From: Uloborus plumipes
Lineage: Eukaryota > Arthropoda > Arachnida > Araneae > Uloboridae
Direction: 5' to 3'
Length of the DNA: 64,000 bases
Assembly (NCBI GenBank): GCA_038373865.1
Contig: JAXGGA010005837.1
Location: forward strand, 1-64,000
Shown here in pieces: positions 55,855-64,000 of the stretch (position 1 is its first letter; the number at the start of each line of letters is the position of its first letter). The notes beneath the pieces were generated by a model. It saw only the letters and a program-made list of their open reading frames with translations, did not search any database and had not been told where the DNA came from. The translations under genes were made by a program, and so were the position numbers.

Positions 55855-56395
55855 AACCAATTGTTACTAAACAGAGTTACGCATGTCATTAAAGATGTTT
55901 AGTAAAGATCAGGTTCTTAGAATTCCTCTCATGTGTTATTTTCTGTTAAGGAGTAAAGCCTTATGAAGTATAGGAATTCGATGGTGATCGTCAGCACTCA
56001 TACAGCACTGTTATCTGCAAACGACCAAATGTTTCCAGTGAATAGCAGATGAATGCTTAAATACTCCGATTTCAGTATTGTACAGTAACACGTGTAAAAC
56101 ATAGTTTTTAAAATATTGAGTATCAAATAAAACGTAGAAGCTCTTCCGTCAGGAAAACTTGAGTTTTGAAAAAAAAAAAAAAAATCATTTAGTTTTATTT
56201 CTAAAACATTTTTTTTGACCAGATATATTGTAAGAAGACTCCGTAATGTATACTCATAAAAACTGCTATTATGTGTACCGATCTTTTCACGTGAAGAGTT
56301 TGTGGAAAAGAATAATAACGTTTTATACCTTCTATTTTTCTCTTGTATGTAATATTCATTCCACAGTTTCAGATAAAAACGGAATTCATCCTCTT
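55855..56395. other. AT-rich stretch without recognisable features
   Basis: An A-run at 56168-56182; otherwise nothing supported. Confidence 0.45.
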
Positions 56396-56396
56396 A

Positions 56397-56650
56397 ATAA
56401 CACCATCTCGGTGAGAAGCTCCAGCAAAATTTTCCCGAGTACGCGAATGCCTCATAATGACACTTTTTATCACCAAAACCTGTTACCAAGATTCGGAAAC
56501 TCATTTTTCTCAGCTGTGGCCGATATATCATTGATTGGGAAGGATTTGAAAAGGCTTTGCGATAAAAGTCGATAAAAAAGGGGAGAATATTATCCGCTGC
56601 TTTGCAAGAGAGTTTCAAGCATGGTGCATAAAATTTGTTTCTTCGGAGTT
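56397..56650 (-). repeat. Dispersed repeat H, copy 3
   Basis: Third copy of the 265-bp repeat: GGTGAGAAGCTCC, GAATGCCTCATAATGACACT, AGATTCGGAAACTCATTTTT, GGATTTGAAAAGGCTTTGCG and ATAAAATTTGTTTCTTCGGA. On the minus strand it reads RILVTGFGDKKCHYEAF like copy 1. Confidence 0.8.
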
Positions 56651-58960
56651 TGAACCAAGAATTAGAATTTAATTCATCATTTTCATCGTTGGTAATATTT
56701 TATCATTAATGCTTTGTTGTTTTCCATTGATAGCTCTTAAAGTCGGGTTTCTTATTCAACTCTGTTTATTTATAATTCATTCTGGTTCCTATTTGTTGCA
56801 TAGATAAGAAATCGTAGGACTAAGAGATGAATTTTGTTTCATTAACAATGATCTGAACACTCTCAGAGTATGATTGAATTTTGAAGCAAATTTCATAGTT
56901 GAAAGTGCTATGGGGTCTCTTAGAAACCGTGCAAAGACAGAGTTATTGAGATTTTTATCGTCTCATTTTCATATATACAGTGTGTTTCAAAATGGGTTTC
57001 CGGAGGGAAAATTTTTATTTAGGTACTTTATAAACTATAACAACTTATATAATGAAAAATATATTGCAAGAATAATATGCAAATCATTGCAATCTTAAAT
57101 AAATTAATAAAAATATAAGCAGCTGTTTAAAAAAGATAAGTACACTGAGCCACAATCATAATTTAACAAAAAAATTTTGCCTCCCATTTTCAGGATTAAA
57201 TTAAAAAAAAAAAGGCGTTTCTACAAGATTTACAAAATATGCCAGCTATTTTCACCAATCGGAGTAAATTTCAGGTTAATTTCAAGTCTGCACTATAGTT
57301 ATATTGCAATTTACCTACATACGCTGCATCCGCGACTTAGTTGGTAACATAAGGTCTTTAAAACTAAGTTGGTATTTCATAATATAAACTAAGTTAGTGC
57401 CATTTTCAGATCAAGAAAATCAAAAACATCATTCTGTAAATAAATTACATTGTTCTGTAAAATTTGTCAACCATATTAGAAACAATGCAACAAACAATGC
57501 ATACATTTTAGCTTTATGGAGCAAGTTATGTAGTTATTTTTCTTACATTCCATTTAAAAGCAGCTTCCCATCTGTAACACTGTTTACAGCATGTCAACTT
57601 GACTTTTCAAAAGTTTTGGCTGTCTGGAAATGTCCTGAAATTAAATTGCTGTCATCTCATTTTCTCTTTGTTTCACTATGCCCACTCATCCCCAATCTAT
57701 TGGAATCTTACTCAGTTAAGGGGTGAGTGGACATTTCGATTTTATAGTTTTCGTTGCATTTAAGTGACTTAACTAATTTTAAGATCAATGCAAAATTTTA
57801 CAATAAGATACGAATACACGAATCATTCTTTCCTGGTAAAATAAGTGATTAAACTTTTAAATATTAGCTATTTACGCATTATATTTCCTTTATACTAGTG
57901 TCAAGATGTCCTAGTAATAAAATCACTGCTCTGACAATAATTAATTCAATCTCACTTTTTGATCGAAATCTTCAAGAAGATGCTAAAATATTCCAACTCA
58001 AGTCTTTACTTCCGATTTATGAATTTTGTTTGGAGTTGAAATTTTATTTTCTACGAAAAAAGAAAGGTTTACCTTTAATGATATGTTCTTAAAATGTAAT
58101 TCATAGTCCGTACAATGACGATTTTTGAATTTATTATAATAATTAAAAGATTCCAGTTAAAATATTAACTTCGTATTTTTAACACCTCGTAATCACATTG
58201 CAGCTTTAATATTGCCCCGCGCGTTCATATATTTCAATCTCATCTAATATTATTTGATACATTCATAACTTTAAAAAATAATAATAATAAATAAATACAC
58301 CTTGTAAAGCGTGTTACATTAGTCCATTCTTTTATCTCACAGGGAAAAGCTACAGCTATTTTTTTTTTTTTTTTTTCAGAAATGAAAAGAGAAATAGCAT
58401 TTAAAAAAAAAAGCAGTTTGCCGTGTCTTAACTTTTGAAGCTACCGAAAAAAGAACAAAAACTGTTCGCAATTTACTTTTAGTACTTCTAAAACGAGAAA
58501 TAGTTTAAAAGGCTACTTTACGCACAATTAAACTCCGCAAAAGGGATTCAAAGTAAATGCCAAGAAAAACAAAAGACTGGAAAAGTTGTAAATTGACTTA
58601 TGCTTCTAAGCCTAAATCATTTGAAATTATTTTACGTTACTTACTTGAAGTTGAAATCTTAGTGCAGCTGTAAAAAGGCTCTGTTTCTGCCATCTTTTGT
58701 TTTCCTCTTAAGCTTAAGCAACAATCAGAAAACAATACTTTGATTGATAAAGGTTTTAACCCCTAAATAAATAAATTCATTGTCTTTTTAATTTTCACTC
58801 TACCAAACATCATTGCTAGTTGTTAATGCACCTGAAAACTAGTTTTACGGATAAGTAAACGCTAATTACTGTTTTTTTTTTTTTCAGTTTTTTAATAAAG
58901 CGAGAACGAAATTCATACTGTAGAGAAAAATACAACGTTAAAAGAGGCACAAATAAGCAG
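56651..58960. other. AT-rich stretch, one possible MITE end
   Basis: At 56978 TACAGTGTGTTTCAAAATGG resembles the terminus of a Tc1/mariner-type MITE, but no mirror end was found. T- and A-runs occur near 58361-58377. An open frame at 57397-57726 has no recognisable motif. Confidence 0.4.
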
Positions 58961-58963
58961 GGA

Positions 58964-59020
58964 TACTGCAGAAACGTGTTTCGGGGCTACAAGGAACCCC
59001 TTTTTCAATGCAAGAAGTGT
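58964..59020 (-). repeat. Hairpin repeat resembling a hammerhead 3' half
   Basis: On the minus strand GGGGTTCCTTGTAGCCCC forms a GGGG/CCCC hairpin, followed directly by GAAACACGTTTC. The order hairpin then GAAAC is that of stem II and the GAAA box of a hammerhead. The upstream box, however, reads ATTGAAAAA instead of CTGATGA. It is a possible relic only. Confidence 0.3.
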
Positions 59021-61025
59021 GAGCTTTAGGATGAAGAATCATCCGATAAAAGCATACTATTCCAACTGTGCCGAAGGTGTGGATCTAAAGACAGCTTGAA
59101 ATTTTTGGTTTGGTTTTTACTGCTCCAATATTAATTGAAAACTTCTCATTGATTTTCTAATTCCGGAAAAATATTCCTTAACCTTTTTCTTGTTGAGCGA
59201 AAGGTCTGAAATTCAAATGTGATACACACTTTTCTTAAAATTGCTAACTTGATTAGAATGTTGGTCATTGGTGAACTATAGTTGGGGCATTCTAACCTGG
59301 TAGTGTACGATATACCAAGACTAGTAAGATTCCACCACAGGGAAATAGTTCATCTGTAAATCTGTATTTCAACAGCTTACTTTAATTAGTTAGCGAATCA
59401 TTTTTCATTTTTATTGATTCTCAGCCTTGTTTTGTTCAATGGCCAACTTAGTGTTCAAATGGTATCGCTCAAAAAGTAATGGCGGAAATGACAAAAATTA
59501 AAAATAATCGCGAAGATTCAAAATACTTCACACCGCGTACCCGTAACGGAAAAGCACTGGATTAGTGTTTATAGATTCTTATATCTTGCGTAAAAATTTC
59601 GACTTTGAAGTATACATTTCCAGCAATTTGTTATGATTTGGCTGTCGGAAGTTATAAAATTTGTCTCATACGGAAAACAAATAAAAATGTTCGTATTTCT
59701 CATTGCATGTCATAGTTCCTGATGAGGTTGGTTAAATAATAACCAATTATGGCAAACCAGAGAAGGAGCGGGACTGTGACGAAGAATGTGTTAGAAATGT
59801 TACAAAATGATGTGATATGGCTCCCCTAGCTCATACAATGCTGCCAAGTTAGCTTTGCCCCGACTATAGCATGCATTTTTCATTAATTACCAGAGTTGCA
59901 CTTGCAAAACCAGACGAACCCACAGTGTGCTCTGATGAAGTATAACCCTTGATACTTTTTTATATGGATATTCGAACTGAAAAATATGTAATTTTATTCC
60001 GCTATGACTAAAAATGTATTCCGCTGGAATTTAAGAAATCGTATGCCAGTGCGACATTTAAATACAAAAATGATTTTGACTTAAAAAAAAAAAAAAAAAA
60101 AGATGAAATTGAAAGGGTCAACCTTTACGTATTAATAAAACGACTTTTAAAGGTGCATTAAAAGTTAAGAATAATGTTAGTAAAATTAAAATTAGAAATA
60201 AAATGAATTTTTAGTATTTCAGTTTTAAAATCGTCTTATATACCTGTATGCGTATGCAAAAGTGTATGTAACAAACTGGAGTAACCAAAATGTTATGTTA
60301 TACTACAGATATTCCCAACTTTTTAAATACTATTCTCCATCCACTGGATAATACGTGGTTAATTACCCAAACAACTTAGCTATTCCATTTTCTTCGTACA
60401 ACTTTTAAGCAATCTTAATTATTCAGAAAAATAAAACGCATCAGTTTTTTATTAATTTGTTGTGAAAGAGCGTAGCAGTAATAAGACTGCTGATAATGCT
60501 TAAAAATATAAATTATGTATTTGGTGCAATTTTGTCTGATGTGCATTGTACATCCCTTATCGGGCTATCCAACTGAGCATTTTATAATGGTTTTGCTTCT
60601 TTTCCAATCAGTAGCCAGTGATTAAATACTAGATACTGTGAAAGCACTTCTTTTCGTTATTTTGTTTTGTATATGTAGAGCAACCCAGAACATCGGGTAC
60701 AAACAACTTGGAGTGGATGTAGAGAACACGATAACAACCTCTAAGGATCATATGGTCGCGAACGCAATGCTGACGTACTACATGCGCACAAAGCCATACT
60801 TTGAAAGATGCGCAGTAGGTAGCAAATAATGATAAATTATTTCACAAATAAAATTTTACACTACATTTAAGTTTTTAAGAAGGGTTTAAAGCAGTTGTTG
60901 TAACACATGCAGCTGAAGTTGTAATTTATGCGTTTCAACGACAGTGCCCCGATCGCAGCAATAACAAGCCATTCTGACAAGCTTTCATCCATCGTTGTGT
61001 TATCATTGTGACGCGTGTATTAGAG
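59021..61025. other. AT-rich stretch apart from CTGATGA hairpins
   Basis: An A-run lies at 60085-60101. A stop-free frame at 60638-60829 starts with a hydrophobic stretch but has no ATG at its start. No gene could be supported. Confidence 0.4.
59719..59750 (+). repeat. CTGATGAG plus 8-bp hairpin
   Basis: CTGATGAG is followed by GTTGGTTA, five bases, and TAACCAAT. This fits the 5' box and stem II of a hammerhead, but TATGGCAAAC stands where GAAA is expected. A related CTGATGA with an AAGTAT/ATACTT stem lies at 59932-59957. These may be decayed retroelement ribozymes. Confidence 0.3.
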
Positions 61026-61028
61026 CTA

Positions 61029-62383
61029 CACCCTAGTGCAAATTAATTGAAACAAAGTATTTTTTCATTAATTTTAAAATACTTCCTTGTATTATTCACC
61101 AATCATGCTACAATTTATAAAAATATGGATGAGACGAATAAATCCTTTCCCTATCCTCCATTTCCACCAATCAGAGGGGTTCTGAAAGCACATGTGCGTT
61201 AATTTCTGTGGATGAAAGCTGTACCTATGATCCCGTCAATTGAAATTTCACTGCCATCAGCGCTGAATGTGACACCGCGAAAGCGCACAAAGATTGTTAC
61301 TCTTTTCGAACGTGCACCAAAGACTTGTAGAGGGATTTCGAAGATAGTTGGCATTAGTATTGCAACTGTGAGCCGTATTATAAAACAAAATGGAGAGCAT
61401 GATACACATCTCGAAAGTGGAGAAGGTAATGCGGTAGAAAATCGAAAACAACCCCCAAGAGAAGACTCTTTTCTACATATGCAAAGTAAAAATTACCCTC
61501 TAAAAACTAATGCAGCACTTAATAGATATTTAAAAGATCATGGAATAAATATCGGTTCATTTACTGTTCGGAGGCGTCTTGTTGCAGTGAGTCGGTCTGC
61601 CTATCAGTTTATGAAGAAACAGTTTCCGATCCAATCAATAGATAAAAACATCTACTTGTGGGCTTTAAAATATAAGAATTCGACTGTTGAAAATTATAGG
61701 AAAATACGATTTAGCGACGAAAGTCGTTTCATTGTTCCAAAGCGAACGAACTCAACACGTGATGAGATCTCCAGGCGAAAGAGTTGACTCCAGGCTGTAA
61801 TTTTTCGTCAATTTGTAAAACACCCTCAAAAGATGTTTTGGGGTTTTTTCGGCTGCAAGGGGGTTGGTATTTTGCAGCCGGTTGAGGGTATGATATGTTT
61901 TGAATAATATATTGTTATTCTGGAGAAAAAGGCTTCATCAGAGTTGAAAAAACGATAACCAGATGTAACGAGGATTTTCCATTAGGATTTAGCTCCTTGA
62001 CCTCCAAAATGACCTCCATACCTCCAAAATGACCAAGAAACTCCTGTTTGAGAACCAAACTGAGACATTGGAATAGCCTGAGAACTGTTCTGACATCAAC
62101 AAATTCGATAATCTTTGGATTATAGGCAAGAATAGCATATTGCATAAGCACTGTTCAACTGTAGAGAAACTAATCACTGCGCTAATTCATGTCTGGTACA
62201 AAAACCCAATGTTTGTAACAAAATGGTCGATTACATGTTAAATCGTGTCCAAACTTTAATAGAATCGTGGAGGTCATATTACGTACTAAAAAGTCTTAGT
62301 TGTACATAAATGTAATAAAAATAGCATTACTTCTTGGTTTTTTCAATTTTTCGAGTTTGTTTCAATTAATTTGCACATGAGTG
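61029..62383 (+). mobile_element. Tc1-like transposon, complete but inactive
   Basis: The left CACCCTAGTGCAAATTAATT then GAAACAAA mirrors the right TTTGTTTC then AATTAATTTGCACATGAGTG, with TA at 61027-61028 and 62384-62385. At 1.36 kb it is a normal-length Tc1-type element. Its transposase is decayed (next entry). It belongs to a different family from the element at 5640. Confidence 0.9.
61212..62260 (+). pseudogene. Tc1-like transposase pseudogene
   Basis: An open frame of 191 codons (61212-61787) covers the N-terminal half: RKRTKIVTLFERA and GISKIVGISIATVSRIIKQ form the first HTH, RRRLVAVSRSAYQFMKKQF the second. FSDESRF carries the first catalytic Asp at 61716-61718. After a stop and frameshift come KHPQKMFWGFFG, GILQPVEGM, then H-stop-DLAP at the second Asp motif (61986-61988). 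KFDNLW stands where PIENLW is expected, so the catalytic Glu is Asp (62107-62109). TVEKLITALIHVWY closes the protein. Multiple stops follow 61787. Function is lost, though the 5' half is well preserved. Confidence 0.9.
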
Positions 62384-62385
62384 TA

Positions 62386-63605
62386 TTCTTCGCCACCTTA
62401 AAAAACCGCTTCAAACTTTTTTTAAAGAAAAAAGTGTTGTATCAAATTATCTTTGTGTAATACATTTATAACCTGTTTCGCACCCATCAGTGTCTGGTTT
62501 TATGTCCATGTAGTGCGACAGCATTGCGCTTGCGACCATAGGTTCCTGAGCTTCTCTTGTTTGCTATCGTGTTCTCTATCTCCACTCCAAGTTTGTACAC
62601 GATGTTCTGGGTCACCCTTATATATCTATTTTTTGTTTCATTGTATTTATTTTTTCACATAAAATTCGCAAAATTTCCTGCTTGCCAAATCACCAATATC
62701 TTCATTTTCGCGAAAATTATAGCTCAGGAGAATTAGAGCTCTTACAGTATTTCAATTACAGAACATAATTTTTCAATTTTATTGTTCTGCAATCGAAGAA
62801 TGACCCATTTTTTGTACACATTTTTATCCCTTTGAAAATATCATTCTCCCCACTTGGGAGCAAATACTATTGTTCGGGAATCACTGATATACTATAACTG
62901 TGGGATTTACTAAATAGTTTGCTTGGGGTAGAAAAGAAACTAACATAAAAAAAAAAAAAATTAAATTATAAAAAAAAAAAAAATATACGTCTCAGTCCGC
63001 GTAAACACAGTTCATATCTAATTAAGCGTAAAGTAATCCTAAAAGACTCTGGAGCAATTGGTTCCATCTTGTTTTTTCCTTTTAAGAAAAGCTTTTTAAA
63101 CCGATTTGTAGAAGAGACTTGCAGGCAATCAACCACATTATATTTAATTAGATCTCAAGTAGCTACGTTTCTGTAGAGTACTAACTGAATAAAGCTTTTT
63201 TACATGACTTCGTCTTAATTCAATAAAAGCTATATGGTGGATTTTTTAAACGAAAACCGTTATAATTAAAAATGTGAATAATTATATGTGTAACATTTTT
63301 ATCAAGAGAAAATAATCGATTGGATTTGTTGTGTTAATGTGTATTCAGACAATATGCGAATAAATATGTCACGCTTAAGCGACATTATTCAACTACTTTT
63401 TCTGTGACGTTTTATTACGAAAATGTAATTAAATTATGATTTTATAGACTTTAAAATTGCTAGAAGCACGTCATGAAATATAGCTTTACGTCATATAAAC
63501 AGTACGTATAGTAGAAGAAAAAAATGAAAAAAAAAAAAAACTTTAAAAGTGATGACTGAAACTGAGGAAAGAATAGAAAACCTCGATTATTTACAAGCTT
63601 TCATA
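62386..63605. other. AT-rich stretch with A-runs
   Basis: A-runs at 62947-62960, 62971-62983 and 63527-63540. No gene or repeat copy recognised. Confidence 0.45.
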
Positions 63606-63608
63606 TCT

Positions 63609-63718
63609 CCTCAAGTAGCACAATTCGTTTTTTAAAGGTTGTAAAATGGTTGATAACGTTGTAACAACCGCTTAAAAACGTTTATAAAACGTTTAAACTG
63701 TTATTTGTGCTACCTGGG
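63609..63718. mobile_element. 110-bp palindromic repeat, copy 2
   Basis: CTCAAGTAGCACAATTCG at the left and TGTGCTACCTGGG at the right match copy 1 at 51058. The interior AACGTTGTAACAACCGC and AAAACGTTTATAAAACGTTT is shared. Confidence 0.85.
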
Positions 63719-64000
63719 TCCAAAATTAAAACATTAATCTTGCTTTAGTTCTGGCATGCAAAAAAAAAAAAAAAAAAAGCTAAAAGTCATTGCCTTCCCA
63801 CCATTAAGGGGTAAGTTATAAAAATGATCTGAAGCGTTATTTTACAGCATTGTAACAATTCGGGAGAAATTTTAATTTAGCAGTACCATTTAGACTACAA
63901 AAAATAAGAGTAGTTCAGATGTCCGCAAATTTTTCTATTTTTTCCTTAAGTGTAGCTTTTGAATTCCTCATTGTAAAACTAATGTTATTTACAAGTCTTT
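63719..64000. other. AT-rich window end
   Basis: An A-run at 63760-63777. Nothing else seen. Confidence 0.45.

Noticed and set aside
56978..57010. Left end of a TACAGTGTGTTTCAAAATGG element
   Set aside because: No mirrored right end was found within several kilobases, so no element could be bounded.
57397..57726. 109-codon plus-strand frame
   Set aside because: No ATG at the start and no recognisable motif; composition is like the surrounding AT-rich DNA.
60638..60829. Stop-free frame beginning with a hydrophobic, signal-like stretch
   Set aside because: It has no ATG at its start (only GTG) and no recognised family, and no splice structure could be supported.

Overview
This window looks like AT-rich, gene-poor eukaryotic nuclear DNA, most probably from an arthropod, and a chelicerate such as a spider fits well. 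The reasons are the lack of long open frames and of bacterial gene organisation, the many A/T runs, the tRNA-derived SINEs, and a dense load of Tc1, mariner, pogo, piggyBac and hAT-type DNA transposons of the kinds common in arthropod genomes. The species is an inference; nothing here fixes it. I see no intact host gene. The only open frame with gene-like character that I cannot assign to a transposon is a 64-residue signal-peptide-like frame on the minus strand at 39661-39855, and that is weak.

Layout. 1-0.65 kb: C-terminal end of a Tc1-like transposase, with the first 240 bases garbled. 0.9-2.6 kb: a dispersed repeat, a mariner transposase remnant and an A-run. 3.8-5.5 kb: a terminal-inverted-repeat element carrying seven copies of a 15-base motif. 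5.6-6.9 kb: a complete but dead Tc1-like transposon. 8.3-9.8 kb: a minus-strand SINE and a complex repeat ending in a hairpin. 10.6-12.4 kb: a foldback element interrupted by another foldback element. 13.7-14.7 kb: two TA-inserting elements sharing one TA. 17.7-20.5 kb: a near-perfect foldback in a TA microsatellite, a pogo/Tigger-like element with a decayed HTH region, and a mariner-derived element. 21.6-24.5 kb: a hAT-like element with an 8-bp target duplication and several nested repeats. 25-31.4 kb: small pogo-like and TA-inserting MITEs (one nested in another), a SINE, a GTGGGG-ended element and a mariner tail. 33.5-36.2 kb: a piggyBac-type transposon whose minus-strand transposase is readable almost end to end but carries stops, frameshifts and a 228-bp MITE. 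38.6-46.8 kb: second copies of several families, a CATCGG-rich palindromic element, a 140-bp tandem repeat and a decayed hammerhead-ribozyme-like motif. 47-56.6 kb: SINEs, a small Helitron-like element, and a 1.5-kb pogo-like element. 57-64 kb: mostly plain AT-rich sequence, a decayed Tc1-like transposon at 61.0-62.4 kb, and a 110-bp palindromic repeat.

How the parts relate. At least ten repeat families occur two or more times within 64 kb. Several insertions are nested, so relative ages can be read directly: the element at 11140 is younger than the foldback around it, the 228-bp MITE is younger than both the piggyBac copy and the ACAGT-repeat MITE it sits in, and several repeats have landed inside the hAT-like element. 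None of the transposases looks functional. All coordinates and alignments were made by eye, so ends are approximate by a few bases.
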